This document shows, one piece after another, positions 1-6,232 of a stretch of DNA of 6,876 nucleotides. This stretch comes from Galactobacter sp. (GTDB lineage Bacteria; Actinomycetota; Actinomycetes; Actinomycetales; Micrococcaceae). The position numbers were made by a program, and so were the translations under genes. The DNA lies in assembly GCF_022712295.1 (NCBI RefSeq), contig NZ_JALAGT010000207.1, positions 1 through 6,876 of the forward strand, written 5' to 3'. The notes beneath the pieces are model-generated. The model worked only from the letters and a program-made list of their open reading frames with translations. It was not told the origin of the DNA and did not search any database. How positions within the stretch are numbered: the first letter of the stretch is position 1; every line of letters begins with the position of its first letter.

Positions 1-89
1 CCTCCATTCTCACCGACCGGCTGCGACGACGCATGCCACATCGGTGCGGATGTGCTGTGGGTGAACTAACAGCCGAAACTCCCCGTGAA

Positions 90-113
90 ACCGATTGGGA
101 ACTATCAATCGGT
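90..113. promoter_or_regulatory. 24-bp palindrome upstream of the ABC operon, candidate operator
   Basis: Two perfect 8-bp arms, ACCGATTG at 90-97 and CAATCGGT at 106-113, flank an 8-bp AT-rich spacer. No T-run follows, so it does not look like a standard intrinsic terminator. A weak -10-like hexamer, TAAGAT, lies at 127-132. I see no good -35 at 16-18 bp from it; that position falls inside the right arm, so a protein bound here would block a promoter using this -10. The element is about 120 bp ahead of the exporter start. The arm length and spacer suit a dimeric repressor such as a TetR- or MarR-type regulator, but no regulator gene is in the window. The alternative is the 3' hairpin of an upstream transcript ending near the left edge. 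Confidence 0.4.
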
Positions 114-126
114 GTAGAAGAAGGGA

Positions 127-132
127 TAAGAT
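127..132 (+). promoter_or_regulatory. Possible -10 element (TAAGAT) for the ABC operon
   Basis: TAAGAT fits the loose actinobacterial TANNNT pattern and would start transcription near 139, giving a leader of about 90 nt before the GTG at 231. No recognisable TTGACA-like -35 stands at the normal distance, so this is a weak call. The leader that follows (about 139-230) contains an imperfect GC-rich direct repeat (GCGGCCCGCC at 156-165 and GCGGACCCGCC at 178-188) but no open reading frame I would defend. Confidence 0.2.
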
Positions 133-215
133 CGTGACTCCCTGCGCGTACCTCAGCGGCCCGCCCCACCCACATCGGCGGACCCGCCTTCCACGCGTCA
201 GGACGGCATCAACGC

Positions 216-223
216 AGAAGGAA
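216..223 (+). promoter_or_regulatory. Ribosome binding site of the first ABC half
   Basis: AGAAGGAA ends 7 nt before the GTG at 231. This spacing supports the GTG as the start. The encoded N-terminus (MLLKLI, then a charged stretch and TM1) also begins where family members normally begin. Confidence 0.65.
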
Positions 224-230
224 CCCTTCA

Positions 231-1967
231 GTGCTGCTCAAGCTCATTGCCAAACACTCACGCCCCTATGTGTGGTGGATCGTGCTGGTCCTGGTTTTCC
301 AGCTGGCCTCCACCATCACCCAGCTCTACCTACCCTCCCTGAACGCGCGCATCATCGACGAGGGTGTCGTCAAGGGTGACGTGGGCAGGATCTGGGATCT
401 GGGCGGCGTCATGCTCGTGGTCGCCTTCGTCCAGGTCGCGGTCGCGGTGGCTGCCGTCTGGTGCGGCTCCCGCGTCGCCATGGCCGTGGGCCGTGATCTG
501 CGTGCTCGCGTCTATGCACAGGTGTCCGCATTCTCGGCCCGCGAGGTCAACCACTTCGGCGCGGCCACCCTCATCACGCGTGGCACCAACGATGTGCAGC
601 AGATCCAGATGCTGACTCTGCTGACCCTGAACCTCATGATCACCGCGCCCATCATGTGCGTCGGTGGCATCATCATGGCCCTGCGTGAGGACGCCGGCCT
701 GTCCTGGCTGGTGTGGGTCTCCGTTCCCGCACTGTTCGCCATCGTCATTTTCCTGGTCTTCAAGTTGATGCCGCTGTTCCAGCAGAACCAGGACCGCCTG
801 GACGCCATCAACGGCGTGCTGCGGGAACAGATCACCGGCATCCGCGTGGTTCGTGCGTTCACCCGCGAGCAGCACGAGACCGAGCGTTTCGGCACCGCCA
901 ATGACGGTCTCACCAAGATCGGCGTGCGGGTCGGCAATCTCTTCGTGCTCATGTTCCCGCTGATCATGCTGGTCCTCGAGGGCGCCACCACGGCCGTGCT
1001 CTGGTTCGGCGGCCACCGTGTGGATGCCGGGCACATGGAGGTCGGCTCACTGACCGCCTTCATGCAGTACCTCATGCAGATCCTGACCTCGGTGATGATG
1101 GGCACCTTCATGGCCATGATGGTCCCGCGCGCCATGGTCTCGGCGAACCGTATCGGGGAGGTCCTGGACACCGAGCCTTCCGTGTCCGACGCCGTGGCGA
1201 ACGACCCAGCGCCCGTGCCGGGTGCGCCTGCTGTGGAGTTCCGTGGGGTCGCCTTCGGCTACCCGGGTGCGGAGAAGAATGTGGTGCAGGGCTTGGACTT
1301 CGTGGCCGAGGCCGGGAAGACCACGGCCATCATCGGTTCCACCGGCGCCGGCAAGACCACTCTGTTGAACCTGATCCCGAGGCTGTACGACCCGGATCGG
1401 GGGGAGGTGCTCATCCATGGCGTTCCGACCTCGGAACTCTCCCGGGCACGGTTGGCCGACGCCGTGGCGGCGGTGCCGCAGAAGCCCTTCCTCTTCTCAG
1501 GCTCGGTGGCTTCCAACCTCCGCTTCGGCGACGAGGACGCCACCGACGAGACGCTCTGGGAGGCACTGCGCGTGGCGCAGGCCGATGACTTCGTGAGCCA
1601 ACGCGACGGCGGCCTGGACTCCGGGGTCTCGCAGGGCGGCACCAACGTCTCCGGCGGTCAGCGGCAGCGACTGTGCATCGCCAGGGCCCTCGTCGCGCGG
1701 CCGGATGTCTACCTCTTCGACGACTCGTTCTCCGCACTCGACGTGGCCACCGACGCGCGGCTGCGGGAGGCGCTGAAGCCTTACACCGAGGACGCCGCCG
1801 TGATCCTCGTGGCCCAGCGCGTCTCCACCATCACCGATGCCGACCAGATCCTGGTCCTGGACCACGGGGAGATCGTGGCCCGGGGGACTCACGAACAGTT
1901 GCTGGAAACCAGCGAGACCTACCAAGAGATCGTCCGATCCCAGATCAGTGCGGAGGAGGTGGCCTGA
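231..1967 (+). CDS. ABC exporter half-transporter, degenerate-site subunit (TMD-NBD)
   Basis: A 578-aa type IV (B-family) ABC exporter half with the usual length and order. It has six membrane helices (roughly residues 12-34, 58-82, 128-150, 157-182, 236-260, 275-300), then a C-terminal ATPase domain. Visible motifs are A-loop Tyr344, Walker A GSTGAGKTT (369-377, Lys375), Q-loop Gln417, signature VSGGQ (473-477), Walker B ending at Asp497, and D-loop Ser501-Asp504. Two key residues are changed. The catalytic Glu after Walker B is Asp498, and the switch His is Gln529 (AQRVST). These are hallmarks of the degenerate-site partner in heterodimeric exporters such as TM287/288 and BmrCD. It should pair with the product of the next gene in the cytoplasmic membrane and move drugs, lipids or peptides; the substrate cannot be read from sequence. 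The stop overlaps the next start by one base (TGATG). Confidence 0.95.
   Translation: MLLKLIAKHSRPYVWWIVLVLVFQLASTITQLYLPSLNARIIDEGVVKGDVGRIWDLGGVMLVVAFVQVAVAVAAVWCGSRVAMAVGRDLRARVYAQVSAFSAREVNHFGAATLITRGTNDVQQIQMLTLLTLNLMITAPIMCVGGIIMALREDAGLSWLVWVSVPALFAIVIFLVFKLMPLFQQNQDRLDAINGVLREQITGIRVVRAFTREQHETERFGTANDGLTKIGVRVGNLFVLMFPLIMLVLEGATTAVLWFGGHRVDAGHMEVGSLTAFMQYLMQILTSVMMGTFMAMMVPRAMVSANRIGEVLDTEPSVSDAVANDPAPVPGAPAVEFRGVAFGYPGAEKNVVQGLDFVAEAGKTTAIIGSTGAGKTTLLNLIPRLYDPDRGEVLIHGVPTSELSRARLADAVAAVPQKPFLFSGSVASNLRFGDEDATDETLWEALRVAQADDFVSQRDGGLDSGVSQGGTNVSGGQRQRLCIARALVARPDVYLFDDSFSALDVATDARLREALKPYTEDAAVILVAQRVSTITDADQILVLDHGEIVARGTHEQLLETSETYQEIVRSQISAEEVA
1952..1959 (+). promoter_or_regulatory. 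Strong Shine-Dalgarno deciding the start of the second ABC half
   Basis: GGAGGAGG inside the last codons of the first ABC gene ends 7 nt before the ATG at 1967. The same open frame runs upstream to about 1673, but the site and the normal protein N-terminus (MPKNKK) select 1967. Confidence 0.85.
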
Positions 1968-4108
1968 TGCCGAAGAACAAGAAACGTGACCGGGCGGCCG
2001 AGGCGCCGCAGGCCGCCGAGGCGGTCACCGCCGTCGGCCATGAGAGCGACGGCGACGCGACCGAGGCCATGAGCACCGACGACGGCTTCGGCGGTTCGCA
2101 GGACCTGCGCAAGGCCCAGCACTTCTGGGGTTCGGCCAAACGTCTGCTCGGCCTGCTCTCCCCGTACAAGATCGCCATGATCGTGGTGTTCGTGCTGGTG
2201 GCGGCCTCCGTGGTGTTCAACGTGATCGCCCCCAAGGTGTTGGGGCGGGCCATGGACGTGATCCTGGGCGGCATCGTGGGCCGCTCCATGCCCGAGGGCA
2301 TGACCAAGGAACAGGCCGTGGAGGCCGCCCGTGCGGCGGAGGGTGCCGAAGCCGCGGATCGACTGGAGAAGATGCACCTGGTCCCCGGCCAGGGTGTGGA
2401 CTTCGTGGAGCTCGGCCACATCATTGCGACCGTTTTGGTGCTCTACTTCGCTGCGGCGTTCTTCATGTGGTTGCAGGGTTGGCTGCTCAACCGTCTGGTG
2501 ATGCGCGTGGTGCGCAACCTCCGCGAGCGCGTTGAGGAGAAGCTCAACCGGCTGCCACTGAATTACTTCGACACCCGCCAACGCGGCGACGTGCTCTCCC
2601 GCGTCACCAACGACGTGGACAACATCCAGCAGGGCCTGCAGCAGGCGCTCTCGCAGCTGGTCTCCTCCATCATGACCGTGATCGGCATCGTGGTGATGAT
2701 GTTCGTGGTCTCCTGGCAGCTGGCACTGATCGCTCTCATCGCGCTGCCGTTGACCGGCGTCATCATGGGCCTGATCGGCAAGCCGTCGCAGAAGCGCTTC
2801 GTGGCGCAGTGGAAGTCCACCGGCGCGCTGAACGGGCACGTGGAGGAGTCCTTCTCCGGCCACGAACTCGTGAAGATCTTCGGCCGAGAGGATGTCATGC
2901 GTCAGCGCTTCGACGAGCGCAACGAATCGCTTTTCAAGGCCGCCTACGGCGCGCAGGGGCTGTCGATGTCGATGATGCCCATCATGATGTTCGTGTCGTA
3001 TTTGTCCTACGTGGGCATCGCCGTGGCCGGCGGGCTGAAGGTGGCCTCCGGCACCATGAGCCTGGGCGACGCGACGGCGTTCATCCAGTACTCGCGTCAG
3101 TTCACGCAGCCGCTGTCGGAGATGGCCGGTGTGTTCAACCAGATGCAGTCCGCCGTGGCCGCCGCGGAACGGACCTTCGAGCTGTTGGACGCGGAGGAGG
3201 AGGAACCCGACAACGAGACCTCCACCCTGCCGGAACGTGCAGAGGGGCGCGTGGAGTTCAAGGACGTGGACTTCTCCTACCTGCCTGACACGCCGCTGAT
3301 CGAGGACCTGGACCTGGTCGTGGAACCCGGCCACACGGTCGCGATCGTTGGACCAACCGGCGCGGGCAAGACCACGCTGGTGAATCTGGTGATGCGCTTC
3401 TACGAGATCGACTCCGGCGCCATCCTGCTGGACGGCGTGGACACCACGACCTTGTCGAGGCAGCACCTGCGTGAGCAGGTGGGCATGGTGCTCCAGGATG
3501 CGTGGCTCTTCGGCGGGACCATCATGGAGAACATCCGCTATGGACGTCTGGACGCCACGGACGAGGAGGTCATCGCCGCGGCGAAGGCCACGTACGTGGA
3601 CAGATTCGTGTCGTCACTGCCGGATGGTTATCAGACCGTGTTGGACGAGGACGCCACCAACGTCTCGGCGGGCGAGCGGCAGCTCATCACGATTGCGCGG
3701 GCCTTCGTTTCAGACCCGTCGCTGCTGATCCTCGACGAGGCCACCTCTTCGGTGGACACCCGCACCGAGCTGCTGGTGCAGGAGGCCATGAACGCCCTGC
3801 GCGCCGACCGCACCAGCTTCGTGATCGCTCACCGTCTCTCCACGATCCGCGACGCCGACACCATCTTGGTGATGGAGGCCGGCCACATCGTGGAACAGGG
3901 CAACCACGAGGCACTGCTGGCCAAGAAGGGCGCCTACTACCGCCTCTACATGGCGCAGTTCCAGGGGCCGGCCGTGGACGAGGAGGCCGAGGCTGCGGCG
4001 GCGGAGCCGCCCGGAACCGGGGCGCTGCCCATGGTGAGTGACCCGCAGGCGTCGGGTACCGAGTCGTCGGACACTGGTGAGGCGCCAGGAAACGAGTCCG
4101 GCGCGTGA
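1967..4108 (+). CDS. ABC exporter half-transporter, catalytic-site subunit (TMD-NBD)
   Basis: A 713-aa ABC exporter half and the partner of the preceding gene, which it overlaps by one base. A charged, Ala-rich cytoplasmic extension (residues 1-60) precedes TM1 (about 69-93). An insertion of about 45 residues (about 101-149) lies between TM1 and TM2, facing outside. TM2 is near 150-173, TM3/TM4 near 234-277, TM5/TM6 near 333-390. The ATPase domain starts near residue 428, with A-loop Tyr438, Walker A GPTGAGKTT (462-470, Lys468), Q-loop Gln510, Walker B Asp590, catalytic Glu591 and switch His622 (IAHRLST). The signature is altered to VSAGE (566-570) instead of LSGGQ. In a head-to-tail dimer this weak signature would face the partner's Asp498/Gln529 site. 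The intact Glu/His site would face the partner's VSGGQ, giving one dead and one live ATP site. An acidic, Pro/Ser/Gly-rich tail of about 50 residues ends the protein. Substrate unknown. Confidence 0.95.
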   Translation: MPKNKKRDRAAEAPQAAEAVTAVGHESDGDATEAMSTDDGFGGSQDLRKAQHFWGSAKRLLGLLSPYKIAMIVVFVLVAASVVFNVIAPKVLGRAMDVILGGIVGRSMPEGMTKEQAVEAARAAEGAEAADRLEKMHLVPGQGVDFVELGHIIATVLVLYFAAAFFMWLQGWLLNRLVMRVVRNLRERVEEKLNRLPLNYFDTRQRGDVLSRVTNDVDNIQQGLQQALSQLVSSIMTVIGIVVMMFVVSWQLALIALIALPLTGVIMGLIGKPSQKRFVAQWKSTGALNGHVEESFSGHELVKIFGREDVMRQRFDERNESLFKAAYGAQGLSMSMMPIMMFVSYLSYVGIAVAGGLKVASGTMSLGDATAFIQYSRQFTQPLSEMAGVFNQMQSAVAAAERTFELLDAEEEEPDNETSTLPERAEGRVEFKDVDFSYLPDTPLIEDLDLVVEPGHTVAIVGPTGAGKTTLVNLVMRFYEIDSGAILLDGVDTTTLSRQHLREQVGMVLQDAWLFGGTIMENIRYGRLDATDEEVIAAAKATYVDRFVSSLPDGYQTVLDEDATNVSAGERQLITIARAFVSDPSLLILDEATSSVDTRTELLVQEAMNALRADRTSFVIAHRLSTIRDADTILVMEAGHIVEQGNHEALLAKKGAYYRLYMAQFQGPAVDEEAEAAAAEPPGTGALPMVSDPQASGTESSDTGEAPGNESGA

Positions 4109-4785
4109 GCGCGCCCGTCGCCCCACGCGTCCCGCTCGGTGACCCCTCGGTCACCGGGCGGGACGGCGCCTGGGGCGACTTCGGCCTCGGCGGGGAGTTC
4201 GACGGCGTCCGCCTGAGCGGCCGCGCGGCGGACGCGCTTGGGCCTGGGCCTGACGGCGGTGCCGCCGACCTCACGGATGTCACCTTCCGTGATTGCGTCC
4301 TGGCGGGCGCCGACCTGTCGCAGCTGCGGTTGGACCGCTGCCGCTGGGAGGGGAGCCTTCTGGAGGACGTGTTCGCAGACCGGCTGGCCGCGGCCCGCTC
4401 GGGGTGGCGGCACATGGTGGTGAGGCGGATGCGGGCCGGGCTGCTGGACCTGGTGGATGCCAAGGTCAACGGGCTGTACGTGACTCAGGCGAAGATCGGA
4501 TCGCTTGACCTGCGCCGGGCCTCGGTCTCGGACGTCCTGATCGAGGATGCTTCCATCGAGGACCTGGACCTGTCCGAGGCGCGCGTTACCCGGCTGGCTT
4601 TGCGAGATGTGAGGGTAGCGCGGCTGGTCGTGGCCGGTGCCGTGCTGCGTGATGTGGACCTACGCTCTGCGGACCTGCGCACAGTGGGCCCGGTCGCGGG
4701 ACTACGCGGCGCGGTGATCAGCGCCCGCCAACTTGAGGCGCTCGCACCGGCCTTCGCTGAGGAGTTCGGACTGAGGGTGCTGTAG
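4105..4785 (+). CDS. Pentapeptide-repeat protein, predicted right-handed beta-helix
   Basis: A 226-aa soluble protein with no signal peptide or membrane helix. A Gly/Pro-rich N-terminus (1-50) precedes a continuous five-residue register. The central hydrophobic residue recurs every five positions from Leu56 to Leu191 (28 quintets, about seven four-sided coils). Clear A-D-L units occur at 54-56, 69-71 and 189-191; residues 91-111 are the least regular. Near residues 118-192 the i-2 position mostly alternates Ala with Leu/Val. A helical C-terminal tail (about 203-226, AVISARQLEALAP and onward) resembles the ends of other actinobacterial members. The family includes Qnr, MfpA and McbG, which mimic DNA and protect gyrase, but most members have no known role and nothing here proves gyrase binding. 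The GTG start lies inside the stop of the ABC gene (GTGA, 4-base overlap) with only a modest AGGAAACGAG-like site upstream, so translation probably depends on coupling. Confidence 0.9.
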   Translation: MSAPVAPRVPLGDPSVTGRDGAWGDFGLGGEFDGVRLSGRAADALGPGPDGGAADLTDVTFRDCVLAGADLSQLRLDRCRWEGSLLEDVFADRLAAARSGWRHMVVRRMRAGLLDLVDAKVNGLYVTQAKIGSLDLRRASVSDVLIEDASIEDLDLSEARVTRLALRDVRVARLVVAGAVLRDVDLRSADLRTVGPVAGLRGAVISARQLEALAPAFAEEFGLRVL

Positions 4786-4820
4786 CTTCTGCCGACCCTG
4801 TCCACCGGCACCGACCCGAA
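4786..4820. other. Short convergent spacer, no clear terminator
   Basis: Only 35 bp separate two converging stop codons. The best structure is a 5-bp inverted repeat, TGCCG (4790-4794) and CGGCA (4806-4810), with an 11-nt loop and no T-run. I would not call it an intrinsic terminator. Termination here may be Rho-dependent, or the transcripts may overlap. Confidence 0.4.
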
Positions 4821-5204
4821 TCATGTCGACGCCGTTGACGTCGCTGAGGTCGGGATCGTGTCGGTGGAGTTCGCCGCGGCACCACGCTTGAGCCGCCCGG
4901 TGCGCTCCATCCACACGTCGAACGGGATGGTCATGAACGGCAGCACCGACATCACCAACCCCACCGGGACCAGCCACCAGGACCACCGGAAGCGGAACGC
5001 CACGTTGAGACCGGCCACACAGAAGCCGATCCAGGCGAGGCCGTGGACCCAGCCCCAGACCGTCACCAGCACCGGCGTGCCGTCCAGCGGATACTTCACC
5101 ACCAAGGCGATGATCATCCCCACCCAGCTCACCGCCTCGATGATGGACATGGTGCGGAAGAACAGGGCGGACGCGCGGTCGAGGCGACCGGTGGTGAGGG
5201 GCAC
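4821..5204 (-). CDS. DUF3817 family small integral membrane protein
   Basis: A 127-aa membrane protein of the DUF3817 family (function unknown). Three hydrophobic segments are visible, at about residues 17-37, 45-66 and 71-95. The second carries the family-typical WGWVHGLAWIGF stretch, with a Gly/His pair at its centre. The third is rich in Trp, Pro and Phe and ends at WMERTGRLKR. A Ser/Thr/Ala-rich tail closes the protein. I chose the GTG at 5204 because CCGGAG stands 6 nt before it and the N-terminus then starts close to TM1, as in relatives. An ATG at 5249 would add 15 residues but has no comparable ribosome site. The gene converges on the pentapeptide gene and diverges from the protease gene, so it has its own promoter. 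Family assignment is confident; no role can be given. Confidence 0.85.
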   Translation of the reverse strand: MPLTTGRLDRASALFFRTMSIIEAVSWVGMIIALVVKYPLDGTPVLVTVWGWVHGLAWIGFCVAGLNVAFRFRWSWWLVPVGLVMSVLPFMTIPFDVWMERTGRLKRGAAANSTDTIPTSATSTAST

Positions 5205-5210
5205 GGTGGG

Positions 5211-5216
5211 CTCCGG
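5211..5216 (-). promoter_or_regulatory. Ribosome binding site deciding the DUF3817 start
   Basis: Read on the minus strand this is CCGGAG, with GGAG ending 6 nt before the GTG at 5204. It favours that start over the upstream in-frame ATG at 5249, which is preceded only by GATAGAGTTC. Confidence 0.55.
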
Positions 5217-5256
5217 ATCAAATGAGAGGCACAGGACAAAACGCTGCATGAACTCT

Positions 5257-5274
5257 ATCCGGGATGTCTCGGAT
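5257..5274. promoter_or_regulatory. Imperfect 18-bp palindrome in the divergent spacer, candidate operator
   Basis: ATCCGGGA (5257-5264) mirrors TCTCGGAT (5267-5274) at seven of eight positions about a 2-bp centre. It sits between the divergent DUF3817 and protease genes, 16 bp before the protease ATG. A weak forward promoter, AGGACA (5233-5238) with TATCCG (5256-5261) at 17-bp spacing, would put the palindrome over the -10 and start site. On the minus strand TAGAGT (5252-5257) could serve as a -10 for the DUF3817 gene. All these promoter matches are poor; only the symmetry is directly visible. Confidence 0.3.
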
Positions 5275-5278
5275 GCTT

Positions 5279-5285
5279 AAGGTGG
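5279..5285 (+). promoter_or_regulatory. Ribosome binding site deciding the CPBP protease start
   Basis: AAGGTGG, one mismatch from the ideal AAGGAGG, ends 5 nt before the ATG at 5291. Two earlier in-frame ATGs, at 5264 and 5273, lack a site. The 5291 start is therefore preferred, although the longer forms would add only nine or six residues. Confidence 0.6.
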
Positions 5286-5290
5286 AGTCC

Positions 5291-6232
5291 ATGACCTATC
5301 TCCCTCCGGAACAGCGCCCTCACCTAGAGCACCCGCTTCCTCCGGTGGGTCCTCCACAGCAGTACTACGTTCCGGGTTCGCAAGACCAGGGCCAGTATCC
5401 GGGGCCGCAGCCGCCGGGCATGCGTCGCAGACGTAGGCACCCTCAGGCGCAGCTGGAACGGTTCACCTGGATGGACCTGGCCACGGTTCTGACCTACTTC
5501 GTCGTGATGATGGTGGGCGTGGTGGGGCTGCTCGCCCCGCTCTTCGTGTCCCCTGACGTGCTCAGAGACAACCTGGACGTGGCCGGATTCGTCCTCAACT
5601 TCGTCTCCTACGTCATCTGTGTCGTCATGGTGGTCCTCAGCCTGAAGAAGGAATTGTGGAAGTCGTTCAAGACCTTCCTCTGGTACCCGTGGGCCAAATT
5701 CCCGTCCGTGCCGGGGGCCTGGTTCGTGTGCATCATGCTCACGGCCTTCTTGGTCAGCCTTTTCGCCGCGTCCCAAGGTATCGGTCCGAAGGACATCACC
5801 CAGAGCGAGAACCAACAGGCCGCAAACTCGATGATGAACGCGGTCGCCTTCTTTCCGATGCTGTTGATGGTGGTGGTGATGGGGCCACTCGTGGAGGAGT
5901 ACCTGTTCCGTCACCTGCTGATCGGCAAGTTGTCCGGAGTTCTGAGCCGTCGCCTGCCACGCGTGGCCAGGGTGCTGAACCCGTGGGTTCTCATGGTGAT
6001 CGCCGCTGTCGCCTTCTGCGGCCTGCACTTCATCGGTTCCGGCGAAGTCCCCACCCTCATCACGGGTACCCCCTATCTGCTGATGGGGATCTCCTTCGGC
6101 ACCGGGTACCTGCTCTCCGGGAAGTCGATCGGCTTCTCCTACAGCATGCACGCTTTCAGCAATCTGATGGCCCTGATCGTCGGCTATGCCCTGGGCACTG
6201 ACCTGCTTGGCTGGGGTCCGGTGGGGGCCTGA
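5291..6232 (+). CDS. CPBP family intramembrane metalloprotease (CAAX/Rce1-like)
   Basis: A 313-aa polytopic membrane protein of the CPBP (ABI, Rce1-like) family, PF02517. All three metal/catalytic motifs are intact: E202-E203-x-x-x-R207 (EEYLFR), F242-x-x-x-H246 (FCGLH) and H287-x-x-x-N291 (HAFSN). This predicts an active glutamate-type intramembrane protease. A cytoplasmic N-terminal tail (1-50) rich in Pro, Gln and Tyr ends in a run of five arginines before the first membrane segment, in line with a positive-inside start. About seven or eight hydrophobic helices follow. Bacterial members act in protein processing and in self-immunity to bacteriocins, but most actinobacterial copies are uncharacterised and the substrate here is unknown. 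The gene is divergent from the DUF3817 gene. Its stop overlaps the next gene by one base (TGATG), which suggests shared transcription and coupled translation with an MFS transporter. Confidence 0.92.
   Translation: MTYLPPEQRPHLEHPLPPVGPPQQYYVPGSQDQGQYPGPQPPGMRRRRRHPQAQLERFTWMDLATVLTYFVVMMVGVVGLLAPLFVSPDVLRDNLDVAGFVLNFVSYVICVVMVVLSLKKELWKSFKTFLWYPWAKFPSVPGAWFVCIMLTAFLVSLFAASQGIGPKDITQSENQQAANSMMNAVAFFPMLLMVVVMGPLVEEYLFRHLLIGKLSGVLSRRLPRVARVLNPWVLMVIAAVAFCGLHFIGSGEVPTLITGTPYLLMGISFGTGYLLSGKSIGFSYSMHAFSNLMALIVGYALGTDLLGWGPVGA

Noticed and set aside
156..188. GC-rich direct repeats and possible CCGCC/GGCGG hairpin in the exporter leader as a riboswitch or attenuator
   Set aside because: Short G/C runs like these are common in GC-rich DNA. 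I see no conserved riboswitch pattern, leader peptide or terminator stem with a T-run.
330..1171. Long minus-strand open frames opposite the first ABC gene
   Set aside because: They lie wholly opposite a well-supported ABC exporter gene. Their products are rich in His, Asp, Gly and Arg, as expected for the reverse of a GC-rich gene, with no domain or ribosome site.
1673..1966. N-terminal extension of the second ABC gene back to 1673
   Set aside because: The extra 98 residues are Arg-rich out-of-frame translation of the first ABC gene. The GGAGGAGG site at 1952-1959 selects the ATG at 1967.
1919..3466. 515-codon minus-strand open frame opposite the second ABC gene
   Set aside because: Its length comes from the GC bias. 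The product is a His/Gln/Glu/Gly-rich shadow with no recognisable fold, and the forward strand carries every ABC motif.
3687..4469. 260-codon minus-strand open frame across the ABC/pentapeptide junction
   Set aside because: The product is a Pro/Arg/Ser-rich low-complexity sequence, and the opposite strand has two supported, coupled genes.
4790..4810. Inverted repeat TGCCG/CGGCA as a bidirectional terminator
   Set aside because: A stem of only 5 bp, an 11-nt loop and no T-run on either strand; too weak to call.
4858..5280. Forward 140-codon open frame opposite the DUF3817 gene
   Set aside because: It has no hydrophobic segments or known domain, while the minus strand gives a three-helix membrane protein of a recognised family.
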